Assembly: GCF_947496995.1 (NCBI RefSeq)
Contig: NZ_CANMFD010000004.1
Location: 310,001-374,000 of the forward strand
Origin: an uncultured Roseibium sp.
GTDB lineage: Bacteria; Pseudomonadota; Alphaproteobacteria; Rhizobiales; Stappiaceae
DNA: 64,000 bases
Direction: 5' to 3'
The notes beneath the pieces are model-generated. The model was not told where the DNA came from. It saw nothing but the letters and a program-made list of their open reading frames with translations, and searched no databases. A program made the position numbers and the translations under genes. Below are positions 55,077 to 63,299 of this stretch, piece after piece; positions within the stretch are counted from its first letter, which is position 1; each line of letters opens with the position of its first letter.

Positions 55077-56216
55077 TCAAGCCGCCCGGGTGGACTTTTC
55101 ACGGGCAAGCGCCGTTTCCGGAGCCAGGTAGTCGTAACCGAGTGCGGAGGCAACGGCTTCGCAGGTCACCTGCCCCTGATGCACGTTGAGGCCCGGCAGG
55201 AAATGCGGGTCGTCAAGCAGCGCCTTCTTCGCGCCCTTGTCGGCAAGCGCCAGAGCGAAGGGCAGCGTCGCGTTGTTCAGCGCGTGTGTGGATGTCTTCG
55301 GCACGGCGCCCGGCATGTTGGCAACGCAATAGTGCACGACCCCGTCGACGATATAGGTCGGATCGGAATGGGTCGTTGCCCTGGACGTTTCAAAGCAGCC
55401 GCCCTGATCGATGGCCACATCCACCAGCACGGAACCCGGTTTCATACGGCGCACCAGATCGGCGGAAACCAGCTTCGGCGCGGCAGCCCCGGCGACAAGC
55501 ACGGCGCCGATCACAAGGTCTGCTTCCAGCACCTGGGCTTCCAGAGCCGCCTTGGTGGAATAGATGGTCGTCAGGGCCGGGCCGAAGATCTGCGCCAGAT
55601 TGCCCAGAACGGCGGTGTTGCGGTCAAGTACCCTGACATCCGCGCCCAGGCCGATGGCCATGGTGATGGCATGCGAGCCGACGACACCACCGCCGATCAC
55701 CACCACCTTCGCCGGCTCCACGCCCGGAACGCCGCCGATCAGGATGCCCGAGCCGCCATGCGCCTTTTCCAGCGCTGTCGCCCCTGCGGTCACCGACAGA
55801 CGGCCCGCGACCTGTGACATGGGCACCAGCAGCGGCAAGCCGCCGCGCGCATCCACCACCGTCTCATAAGCAATGCAGGTGGCACCCGATTTCACCAGAT
55901 CGGCGGTCTGGGCCGCATCCGGCGCCAGGTGCAGGTAGGTGAACAGAATATGGTCGGGACGCAGCATGGCGCGTTCGCCGGCCTGGGGCTCCTTCACCTT
56001 GACGATCATCTGCGCCGCGTCGAAAACATCCCGTGAATTTGGCAGGATCTTTGCGCCGGCCGCCTCGTAATCCGCATCGCTTGCTCCGATACCGGCGCCG
56101 GCATTGGTCTCCACGACCACCTCATGCCCGTGAGCGACCATCTCATGAACACTGTCAGGCGTCAGACCGACCCGGTATTCATGGTTCTTGATTTCCTTCG
56201 GCACACCAATGCGCAT
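55077..56216 (-). CDS. ald: alanine dehydrogenase
   Basis: A 379-residue alanine dehydrogenase. The N-terminus [20 protein letters not shown] includes the pyruvate-binding Arg; the catalytic Lys is in MIVKVKEPQ and the His in YLHLAPD. The NAD loop is [20 protein letters not shown]. It interconverts L-alanine and pyruvate plus ammonia. The ATG at 56216 has GGAGACGGG upstream; an open frame reaching to 56330 is not used. A divergent Lrp-type gene begins 171 bases upstream and is a likely regulator. Confidence 0.93.
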   Translation of the reverse strand: MRIGVPKEIKNHEYRVGLTPDSVHEMVAHGHEVVVETNAGAGIGASDADYEAAGAKILPNSRDVFDAAQMIVKVKEPQAGERAMLRPDHILFTYLHLAPDAAQTADLVKSGATCIAYETVVDARGGLPLLVPMSQVAGRLSVTAGATALEKAHGGSGILIGGVPGVEPAKVVVIGGGVVGSHAITMAIGLGADVRVLDRNTAVLGNLAQIFGPALTTIYSTKAALEAQVLEADLVIGAVLVAGAAAPKLVSADLVRRMKPGSVLVDVAIDQGGCFETSRATTHSDPTYIVDGVVHYCVANMPGAVPKTSTHALNNATLPFALALADKGAKKALLDDPHFLPGLNVHQGQVTCEAVASALGYDYLAPETALAREKSTRAA

Positions 56217-56387
56217 AGTCCCGTCTCCACTGGAAGAATTATTATGCCCAAAAGTGTACGCCTCAAGACGCCGCATGTGCTTGCGTAATCGCCGGAAATA
56301 AAGGCACATTCTGCAATTTTCTTGCGTCAATTTGATAAATGTTCAAATATTCCGTCGAACATAGCCTGAAACCAAGCAGTATGTGCG

Positions 56388-56867
56388 ATGCAACACGTGA
56401 ACCTCGATCGTCTCGACCGGAAAATCCTCGATGTCCTTCAAAGCGACGGCCGCATCGCCAATGCGGATCTTGCCGAAAAGGTGGGCCTGTCCGCTTCCGC
56501 CTGCCTGCGCCGCATGCGGGCTCTGGAAGAAGCCGGCATCATCGAAAAATACGTGGCGCTTCTCGACCAGCGCAAACTTGGCCGGCGCATGGATATCTTC
56601 GTCGAGATCTCCCTGACCGGCCAGTCCCGCGAGACGCTGGAAAACTTCGAACGGGAAGTCGCCCGCTCCGATGAAATCATGGAGTGTTTCCTGATGGCGG
56701 GGGATGCGGATTATATCCTGCGGCTGACCGCCGAGGATCCCGTGGATTTCGAACGCATCCACCGCGATCATCTCGCCCGGCTTCCCGGTGTGCTGAGGAT
56801 GAAATCCTCTTTCGCCATCCGGCCCGTCGTGCGCCGGACGGCGATTCCGCTCGACAGGGATGTCTGA
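56388..56867 (+). CDS. Lrp/AsnC-family regulator, probable AldR
   Basis: A 159-residue feast/famine regulator. The DNA-binding winged helix is LDRLDRKILDVLQSDGRIAN with LAEKVGLSASACLRRMRALE, and the RAM effector domain ends CFLMAGDADYILRLTAEDP. Divergent to ald, so it probably controls alanine dehydrogenase in response to L-alanine, as AldR-type proteins do. An Lrp protein with the same fold but no DNA-binding part is encoded at 25124. The start ATG is the only plausible one. Confidence 0.82.
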   Translation: MQHVNLDRLDRKILDVLQSDGRIANADLAEKVGLSASACLRRMRALEEAGIIEKYVALLDQRKLGRRMDIFVEISLTGQSRETLENFEREVARSDEIMECFLMAGDADYILRLTAEDPVDFERIHRDHLARLPGVLRMKSSFAIRPVVRRTAIPLDRDV

Positions 56868-57067
56868 CCGGCCTGGCAAGCAGTGCAACGAAGTCGGCCG
56901 GACGGTTATGGACCTCCGCACGCGCCCGGATGTGTCATTATCGACACGCGTAGGGTTGAGCGCCCCATGGGTGGGCCATGGACGCGCCAGCAGTCTCGAC
57001 GCCGGATGCACTGGCGGCTATAGTCCGCGTCCATTGAATAGATTGGCCCTTCAAGGAACCCGTTCCG

Positions 57068-57949
57068 GTGTCCCACACGATTACCCGTTTTCTCGACACG
57101 ACCTATCAGCTTGCCGAATGCCCGACATGGGATGACAGAACGAACCGCCTGCTGTGGGCGGATATCCAGGGCCGGACCATCCAGTCGATGGACTGGGCGA
57201 GCCGGGACATCACAACCTGGCATTTCGACAACGAGGTCGGCTCCTTCGGCCTGACGGAGGATGACCGTCTGATCGTCTGTGTCTGGGACAAGGTTCTGCT
57301 GTTCGATCCGCGGACCGGCGCCAGCGAGGTTCTGGCGGAAGTCCAGACGGACGAACCGCGCACCCGGCTGAACGACGGCAAGGTCGGCCCGGACGGTGCC
57401 TACTGGGTCGGCACCATGGACACCAGTTCCCCGCGTGAACCGATTGCAGGCCTCTACCGCGTGACCGCCGACGGCGAAGTCGCCGAGATCCGCGACGAGC
57501 TCCAGTGCTCGAACGGCCTCGCCTGGACCCCGGACGGCAGTTTCATGTATCACTCGGACAGCTCTCCGGGCTGGATCGAGTATTACGGCTTCGATCCGGA
57601 GACCGGCACGCTCGGCTCCAAGATGCTCTTTGCACAGCAGACCAACAAGACCGGCCGTCCCGACGGGGCCACGGTGGACGCAGACGGAAATTACTGGAGT
57701 GCCGGCGTCTCCGCCGGGCTGCTGAACTGCTTCGCCCCGGACGGCAGTCTGCTTGAAGCGATCCGAATGCCGGTCGACAAACCGAGCATGCCCTGCTTCT
57801 GCGGCCCGGATCTCGACCACCTGATCGTCACCAGCATCAAGCAGCCCGCCGCCCCGGCGGCAGTCGAACCGGACACACTTTCCGGCGGTCTGTTCCTGGT
57901 GGAAGGCCACGGCCGCAAGGGCCTGAAGACTTACAGGTTCAAGGTCTGA
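57068..57949 (+). CDS. SMP-30/gluconolactonase/LRE-family protein
   Basis: A 293-residue six-bladed beta-propeller of the SMP-30 lactonase family. The metal-binding residues are in the conserved segments LAECPTWDDR (Glu), RLNDGKVGPDGAYWVGTMD (Asn) and CSNGLAWTPDG (Asn), with the late Asp in GRPDGATVDADGNYW. The family hydrolyses sugar lactones such as gluconolactone. It is not the phosphogluconolactonase (Pgl) fold, but a sugar lactonase might substitute for the pgl missing from the zwf-edd-eda cluster. The start is GTG at 57068 with AAGGAA upstream. Confidence 0.85.
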   Translation: MSHTITRFLDTTYQLAECPTWDDRTNRLLWADIQGRTIQSMDWASRDITTWHFDNEVGSFGLTEDDRLIVCVWDKVLLFDPRTGASEVLAEVQTDEPRTRLNDGKVGPDGAYWVGTMDTSSPREPIAGLYRVTADGEVAEIRDELQCSNGLAWTPDGSFMYHSDSSPGWIEYYGFDPETGTLGSKMLFAQQTNKTGRPDGATVDADGNYWSAGVSAGLLNCFAPDGSLLEAIRMPVDKPSMPCFCGPDLDHLIVTSIKQPAAPAAVEPDTLSGGLFLVEGHGRKGLKTYRFKV

Positions 57950-57988
57950 GCCTCCGAGGGGATCGCAGAAAAACGCTTTCCAGGGCGC

Positions 57989-58053
57989 CGCCCCGGCCTC
58001 GAGCCTGGGCCTCTCCAGAACGCAAAAAGGTTCCGGATCTCGTCCGGGACAGC
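57989..58053. repeat. double-hairpin repeat (family B), copy 3
   Basis: GCCCCGGC CTCGA GCCTGGGC followed by TTCCGGA TCTCG TCCGGGA, the same plan as 25855 and 35800. It begins 40 bases after the stop of the SMP-30 family gene. Confidence 0.55.
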
Positions 58054-58153
58054 GCGGAGAATGTGGGGTCGACGAGCCTCGCGCTCAGGGTCATTCCAGA
58101 GCCGATAAAGGTTTCAATCGTTCCTGAACCCGTGATTGGAATACGGTGGCCGC

Positions 58154-58333
58154 TCAGTTCGAGCTGTCGCTGCTGGTCCCGCAGGTCTTCAGCGCTTCGA
58201 TCACCTGCTGCGCGGTAACACCCGGCAACTGGATCTTGGTCTCGCCGTAAAGATGCACGACCGCCGTTTCGCCTGTGGCGGTGCTTTCGTTGAAGATCCG
58301 TACCGACTGGTCCTCGGGAATGAGAACCGCCAT
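58154..58333 (-). CDS. small hypothetical protein (59 aa, or 77 aa from an upstream start)
   Basis: A short charged protein (MAVLIPEDQSVRIFNESTA, ending KTCGTSSDSSN) with one Cys. An upstream ATG at 58387 would add a hydrophobic segment of 18 residues that could act as a signal. Neither start has a clear Shine-Dalgarno. It lies 80 bases from the 23-residue repeat protein on the same strand. I recognise no family; it may be an exported or cytosolic companion. Moderate confidence that it is coding. Confidence 0.45.
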   Translation of the reverse strand: MAVLIPEDQSVRIFNESTATGETAVVHLYGETKIQLPGVTAQQVIEALKTCGTSSDSSN

Positions 58334-58466
58334 CGACCCGTCCCCGACACTCAGCAGGATGGAAGACGCAATCAGGGTACAGATCATGGTTCGGTTCCGG
58401 GTTCTCGCATCAGGGCCGGCCTGTAAAGACCGGCCTGTCGGGATTCAGCGTATCGCGATCAGCCGA

Positions 58467-59054
58467 TCAGTAGCGACAGCCGCGCACACGCACGGGGCGC
58501 CAGACGGTCCGTGAGGGCTGCACCAGCACCTGCCGGCTGACCGTCCGGTAGACCGCCGGCTTCTGCACCACACGCCGCGTGGCGGGCTGGACAAGCACCT
58601 TTTCCTTCACATGGCTGTAGATGGCCGGCTGACGCACGGCAACGCGAGACGCCGGCCGAACCAGAACCTGCTGGCCGACGGACCGGTAGACAGCCGGATG
58701 CTTGACCTTGCACAGGATGTTCCTGCCCTTGATCATCCGGTACTCCCAGCCGATGCTGGCCGGCTGCACCTGAACCTTGCGGTACTGTGTCTGGTAGACC
58801 GCCGGAGAGGCGCGGTAGCTGACCCGTTCGGGCTGCACCAGCACGCGCCGGGTCTGGTAGCTGTAGACCGCGGGCTGCTTCACCACGTAACTGCTTGCCG
58901 CCTGAACCAGCACCCGCTCCTGCACTGTCCCGTAGACGGGTGGGACCGTCGCCTGCTCATAGCAGGACAAGGCGCGGCCTCCGGCCGATACGGATGAAAC
59001 GAAAAACGGGCTGAACGCCAGAACGGCGAGCGCGCTCCAGAACCTGTGACGCAT
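58467..59054 (-). CDS. exported protein of 23-residue PAVY/VLVQP repeats
   Basis: A 195-residue protein: signal peptide (RFWSALAVLAFSPFFV, cleavage near VSAGG), then ALSCYEQAT and six repeats of about 23 residues. Each starts with a PAVY-like quartet and contains VLVQPA, with variants PPVY, PAIY, VLVRPA and VQVQPA. One central repeat carries a 13-residue insertion (IKGRNILCKVK). The C-terminus is VRGCRY. Basic and rich in Val, Arg and Gln. An ATG at 59069 is possible; the one at 59054 directly precedes the signal. Periplasmic or surface location is inferred. Homologues seem to exist in Hyphomicrobiales, but I know no function. Confidence 0.75.
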   Translation of the reverse strand: MRHRFWSALAVLAFSPFFVSSVSAGGRALSCYEQATVPPVYGTVQERVLVQAASSYVVKQPAVYSYQTRRVLVQPERVSYRASPAVYQTQYRKVQVQPASIGWEYRMIKGRNILCKVKHPAVYRSVGQQVLVRPASRVAVRQPAIYSHVKEKVLVQPATRRVVQKPAVYRTVSRQVLVQPSRTVWRPVRVRGCRY

Positions 59055-59187
59055 GAACTGTTCCCCCAAGTCCGGTGCGGAGATCGAAAATACGATAATC
59101 CGCTCTGCACTCTGACTTTAGGGAAGAACCTCAAGGGGTTAAAGCGAAAAAGTTAATTTTCGTTAACAAATGGCACGAGGTGCGCCT

Positions 59188-59994
59188 TCAGGAGCCGCTG
59201 CCGGACCCCTGCCCCTTGTCGTAATCGGTGTCTTCATTGATGACATGCCGGGCCGCCTCGGGCACCCATTCGCCCCAGCGCGGCTGCAACTGGTGGTCGA
59301 CGGAGACGCGGTCGTCGAAGACGAAACATTCGCCCTTCCACAGGCTGTTCGCCTCAGGAACCTTTTCCAGATAGTTCAGGATACCGCCTTCCAGGTGATA
59401 GACCTCATTGAAGCCGTTCTTCAGCATCCAGGCGGTCGCCTTTTCACAGCGGATGCCGCCGGTGCAGAACATGGCGACCTTCGGCTTCTTCCTGAGCTCG
59501 TCCTGACCTTCCACCCAATCTGGAAATTCGCGGAACGACTGGGTCTGCGGATTGACCGCCCCCTCGAAGGTGCCGAAGGCGTATTCATAGTCGTTGCGGG
59601 TATCGACGACGACCACGTCCGGATCGGAAATCAGCGCGTTCCAGTCTTCCGGCGGCACATATTCGCCGACGATCTCGTTCGGATCGACACCATCGACCGC
59701 AAGGCGCACGATCTCCTGCTTCAGCCGCACCTTCATGCGCTTGAACACATGCCTGTCGCACCAGGATTCCTTGTGGGAGAGGCCCGTAAGCCGCGGATCG
59801 GCGCGCAGATGCGCCAGAACCGCCCGCACCCCGGCCTCCGGTCCGCAGATCGTGCCGTTGATGCCTTCGCTCGCAAGCAGCAGACTGCCGCGCACGTCCC
59901 GCGCCTCGCAAAAGGCCTTCAACGGCTCGCGCATCGCCTCGAAGTCATCGAGCGGGGTAAACATGTAAAGAGCGGACACGAGAAAGTCGTTCAT
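59188..59994 (-). CDS. trhO: tRNA uridine(34) hydroxylase TrhO
   Basis: A 268-residue rhodanese-related protein of the YceA/TrhO family. An N-terminal ferredoxin-like domain ([25 protein letters not shown]) is followed by a rhodanese domain with [18 protein letters not shown] and the active Cys in [18 protein letters not shown]. TrhO makes 5-hydroxyuridine at position 34 of several tRNAs, using oxygen. It is shorter at the C-terminus than E. coli YceA (about 350 residues). The gene lies 193 bases downstream of a tRNA-Lys gene on the same strand. Confidence 0.88.
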   Translation of the reverse strand: MNDFLVSALYMFTPLDDFEAMREPLKAFCEARDVRGSLLLASEGINGTICGPEAGVRAVLAHLRADPRLTGLSHKESWCDRHVFKRMKVRLKQEIVRLAVDGVDPNEIVGEYVPPEDWNALISDPDVVVVDTRNDYEYAFGTFEGAVNPQTQSFREFPDWVEGQDELRKKPKVAMFCTGGIRCEKATAWMLKNGFNEVYHLEGGILNYLEKVPEANSLWKGECFVFDDRVSVDHQLQPRWGEWVPEAARHVINEDTDYDKGQGSGSGS

Positions 59995-60187
59995 CGGACG
60001 TGTTCTTTTTCTTGAAAGGCACCGGGTCGGTCAGGATGCAACTGCAATCCCTCCACGAGCTTCTGCTGGCGCCCTCTATACATCCTCGGCCCCTTGCGTG
60101 CCAAGTCCGCAGTTTCTCTGATCAGACACCGGCCACTTGGGTACACAAAACACCCTTGGCTGCGAAATTTTATATTCAGAGAGAAAA

Positions 60188-60263
<76 letters not shown>

Positions 60264-60308
60264 ACAGGCGAAACGCCGCAACGAGTGTGCAGCGCGCCGA
60301 ATTCGGGG

Positions 60309-60337
60309 TGTATATAGTGCCTCCCCCTCCGGCGCAA
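60309..60337 (-). promoter_or_regulatory. candidate promoter of tRNA-Lys
   Basis: On the minus strand TTGCGC (complement of 60332-60337), a 17-base spacer and TATACA (complement of 60309-60314) lie 46 bases before the tRNA 5' end. Confidence 0.4.
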
Positions 60338-60686
60338 TGGGGTTTGCGACACTTTTTTATCATTGCCGTCATGCGCCGGGCGCAAACCGGGACACACGGG
60401 AGATCCGGAGCAGGACCGGGGTTTCAAGTCACTTTCTCACGCCCTTGTTCATGGCCGTTTCCGGCAATTTTCAGAAACATCGCGCGACTTTGGCGCAATT
60501 TTCGAAATTAGCGCTTGACCGTATAAATCCGCCTCTCTAGGGTGCGGCGCATCAAGTCCGGGCGGATATGACCGGCTTGTGCCGGCTTTCCGGACGGGTG
60601 ATCCCGCCGTCAGGCCGACGTGGAAACCGCCACATCTGCTATCCGGCAGGGCCATCGGGCCTGCAGCATCAAAGGACCGGGACGAC
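60338..60686. promoter_or_regulatory. promoter region of the ilvBN leader
   Basis: These 350 bases contain no gene. TTGACC (60515-60520), a 17-base spacer and TAGGGT (60538-60543) form a plausible sigma-70 promoter of the strong alphaproteobacterial type, placing a transcript start near 60550. That is about 140 bases upstream of the leader peptide. Confidence 0.4.
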
Positions 60687-60743
60687 ATGATGATGTCGCT
60701 CATTCTAGTAGTGGTAGGAAAGCGCGCCTCCGAAGCGGGATAG
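60687..60743 (+). CDS. ilvB leader peptide (BCAA attenuator)
   Basis: An 18-codon open frame translating as MMMSLILVVVGKRASEAG. Six consecutive branched-chain codons (Leu-Ile-Leu-Val-Val-Val) include CTA and two GTA codons that are scarce in this high-GC genome. It lies about 30 bases before the attenuator hairpin and 130 to 180 bases before ilvB. Ribosome stalling at the Leu/Ile/Val codons when charged tRNA is short should prevent terminator formation. Confidence 0.85.
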   Translation: MMMSLILVVVGKRASEAG

Positions 60744-60771
60744 CCCCGTTTGGACAGGATGGCGCGCGACC

Positions 60772-60796
60772 AAGGCTCCCTCAGGGGCCTTTTTTT
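60772..60796 (+). terminator. ilvB attenuator terminator
   Basis: AAGGCTCC, loop CTCA, then GGGGCCTTTTTTTT: an eight-base-pair stem with one G-U pair followed by a run of seven or more T, located before ilvB. GCGCGCC (60722-60728) pairs with GGCGCGC (60761-60767) to make the competing upstream stem of the attenuator, enclosing the leader stop codon. Confidence 0.85.
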
Positions 60797-60924
60797 GTAC
60801 CCGTCTCCTGAAAACGCTTCCCGGCACCACCCGGATCTTCGATGCCGCATGCACGTGGCCGAAAGAAAAACAAATCGTGAGCCAAAGCCTGGAAACCCAG
60901 GCGGTCAATGCAAGGACGGAACGA

Positions 60925-62700
60925 ATGACACGGGAAATGACCGGCGCCGAAATGGTCATCCAGGCGCTGAAGGATCAGGGGGTCGACACCATCTTCGGCT
61001 ACCCGGGCGGTGCTGTACTTCCCATCTATGACGAGATCATTCAGCAGGAAGGCCTGGAGCACATTCTGGTGCGGCACGAACAGGGTGCCGGCCATGCGGC
61101 GGAAGGCTATGCCCGCTCTACCGGCAAGCCCGGGGTTGCCCTGGTGACATCCGGCCCCGGCGCCACCAACATGGTGACCGCGCTGACCGACGCGATGCTC
61201 GACAGCATTCCGCTTGTCTGCATCACCGGCCAGGTGCCCACGCACCTGATCGGCAACGATGCCTTCCAGGAATGCGACACGGTCGGCATCACCCGCCCCT
61301 GCACCAAGCACAACTGGCTGGTGCGCAATGTCGACGATCTGGCGCGCGTCCTGCACGAGGCGTTTTATGTCGCCACCTCCGGCCGTCCCGGCCCTGTCGT
61401 GGTCGACATTCCCAAGGACGTCCAGTTCGCCACCGGCACCTATCAGGGCCCGACACCGAACCCGGCGGCGGCCCACAAGAGCTACCGGCCGCAGTTGAAG
61501 GGCGACGCCGCCTCGATCCGCGCTGCGGTGGAGCTGATGGCGAACGCCAAGAAGCCGATCCTTTATACCGGCGGCGGTGTCGTCAATTCCGGCCCGCAGG
61601 CCTGCCAGTTGCTGCGCGAACTGGTCTCGCTCACCGGATTTCCGGTCACCTCGACGCTGATGGGCCTCGGCGCCTATCCGGCGTCCGGCGAGAACTGGCT
61701 CGGCATGCTGGGCATGCACGGCACCTATGAAGCCAACATGACCATGCATGACTGCGACGTGATGGTCTGCATCGGCGCCCGTTTCGACGACCGCATCACC
61801 GGCCGCACCGATGCGTTTTCGCCGAACTCGCGCAAGATCCATATCGACATCGACCCCTCGTCGATCAACAAGACGATCAATGTCGACCTGCCGATCATCG
61901 GCGATGTCGGCCATGTCCTCGAGGATCTGGTCCGCATCTGGCGCTCCTCCGCCCTGAAGACCGACAAGCCGGCCCTGAAGGACTGGTGGACGCAGATCGA
62001 TGCCTGGCGGGCGCGCAATTCTCTGGCCTACAAGCCGAGCAGCGACGTCATCATGCCGCAATATGCGATCCAGCGGCTGTATGAGCTGACCAAGCACCGC
62101 AAGACCTTCATTTCCACGGAAGTCGGTCAGCATCAGATGTGGGCGGCCCAGTTCTACGGCTTCGAGGAGCCCAACCACTGGCTGACCTCCGGCGGTCTCG
62201 GCACCATGGGCTACGGCCTGCCGGCTGCCATCGGTGCGCAGGTCGCCCACCGCGACGCCCTGTGCGTGGATATCGCCGGCGATGCCTCCATCCTGATGAA
62301 CATCCAGGAAATGTCGACCGCGGTTCAGTTCGGCCTGCCGGTGAAAGTGTTCATCCTCAACAACCAGTACATGGGCATGGTACGCCAGTGGCAGCAACTG
62401 CTGCACGGCAACCGCCTCTCCCACTCCTATACCGACAGCCTGCCGGACTTCGTCAAGCTGGCCGAGGCCTATGGCGGCGTCGGGTTCCGGGTGCAGAAGC
62501 CGGAAGATCTGGACGGGGCAATCGAGGAAATGATCGCCGTCGACAAGCCGGTGCTGATGGATTGCCGGGTGGCCAATCTCGCCAACTGTTTCCCGATGAT
62601 CCCGTCGGGCAAGGCTCACAATGAAATGCTGCTGCCGGACGAGGCCAATGACGAAGTCCTCGCCAACGCCATCAGCGCCGAAGGCAAGTCCCTCGTTTAA
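60925..62700 (+). CDS. ilvB: acetolactate synthase large subunit IlvB
   Basis: A 591-residue ThDP enzyme (607 if the upstream GTG at 60877 is used). The FGYPGGAVLPIYD and HEQGAGHAAEGYAR segments carry the catalytic Glu of the ThDP site; GDASILMNIQEMSTAVQ is the ThDP-Mg motif with NNQYMGMVRQWQ. AHAS condenses pyruvate to acetolactate (or with 2-oxobutyrate to acetohydroxybutyrate), the first common step to Val, Leu and Ile. The ATG at 60925 has GGACGG upstream and starts MTREMTGAEMVIQALKDQG, the conserved N-terminus. Controlled by the attenuator. Confidence 0.93.
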   Translation: MTREMTGAEMVIQALKDQGVDTIFGYPGGAVLPIYDEIIQQEGLEHILVRHEQGAGHAAEGYARSTGKPGVALVTSGPGATNMVTALTDAMLDSIPLVCITGQVPTHLIGNDAFQECDTVGITRPCTKHNWLVRNVDDLARVLHEAFYVATSGRPGPVVVDIPKDVQFATGTYQGPTPNPAAAHKSYRPQLKGDAASIRAAVELMANAKKPILYTGGGVVNSGPQACQLLRELVSLTGFPVTSTLMGLGAYPASGENWLGMLGMHGTYEANMTMHDCDVMVCIGARFDDRITGRTDAFSPNSRKIHIDIDPSSINKTINVDLPIIGDVGHVLEDLVRIWRSSALKTDKPALKDWWTQIDAWRARNSLAYKPSSDVIMPQYAIQRLYELTKHRKTFISTEVGQHQMWAAQFYGFEEPNHWLTSGGLGTMGYGLPAAIGAQVAHRDALCVDIAGDASILMNIQEMSTAVQFGLPVKVFILNNQYMGMVRQWQQLLHGNRLSHSYTDSLPDFVKLAEAYGGVGFRVQKPEDLDGAIEEMIAVDKPVLMDCRVANLANCFPMIPSGKAHNEMLLPDEANDEVLANAISAEGKSLV

Positions 62701-62726
62701 GGCAAGGCACAAGGATAGTATCGAAA

Positions 62727-63299
62727 ATGAACGCTCAAAATGTTGATGCGCCTTCCGCCTATTTCCTGGCCGAAGTCAGCAATGAAATCGAAACCCATAC
62801 CCTCGCGCTTCTCGTCGACAACGAGCCGGGTGTTCTTGCCCGTGTGATCGGCCTTTTCTCCGGTCGCGGCTACAACATCGACAGCCTCACCGTCTCGGAA
62901 ACCGAGCACGAGAAGCACCTGTCGCGGATCACAATCGTGACGACGGGCACGCCGATGATCATCGAGCAGATCCGCCACCAGCTTGACCGGCTGGTTCCGG
63001 TTCACCGGGTGACCGACCTGACGGTGCGCGCCCTGCGCGCCAATCAGGACAAGCCGCTGGAGCGGGAACTGGCGCTTGTGAAAGTGACCGGAACCGGCGA
63101 AATGCGCCTGGAAGCGCTGCGCCTCGGCGACGCCTTCCGCGCCACGGTGATCGACGCGACGACGGAACATTTCGTCTTCGAGATTACCGGCAGAACCTCG
63201 AAGATCGAGCAGTTCATCGCCATCATGAAACCGCTCGGCCTGGTGGAAGTGTCCCGCACCGGCGTCGCCGCAGTCCAGCGCGGCACGGAAGGGCTCTAA
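62727..63299 (+). CDS. ilvN: acetolactate synthase small subunit IlvN/IlvH
   Basis: A 190-residue regulatory subunit. The ACT domain begins THTLALLVDNEPGVLARVIGLF and continues GYNIDSLTVSETE; the C-terminal AHAS_C domain follows with EHFVFEITGRTSKIEQFI. It confers valine feedback sensitivity on IlvB. AAGGATAG precedes the ATG, which is 26 bases after ilvB. The TAA stop overlaps by two bases with the stop of the convergent acyltransferase gene. Confidence 0.93.
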   Translation: MNAQNVDAPSAYFLAEVSNEIETHTLALLVDNEPGVLARVIGLFSGRGYNIDSLTVSETEHEKHLSRITIVTTGTPMIIEQIRHQLDRLVPVHRVTDLTVRALRANQDKPLERELALVKVTGTGEMRLEALRLGDAFRATVIDATTEHFVFEITGRTSKIEQFIAIMKPLGLVEVSRTGVAAVQRGTEGL

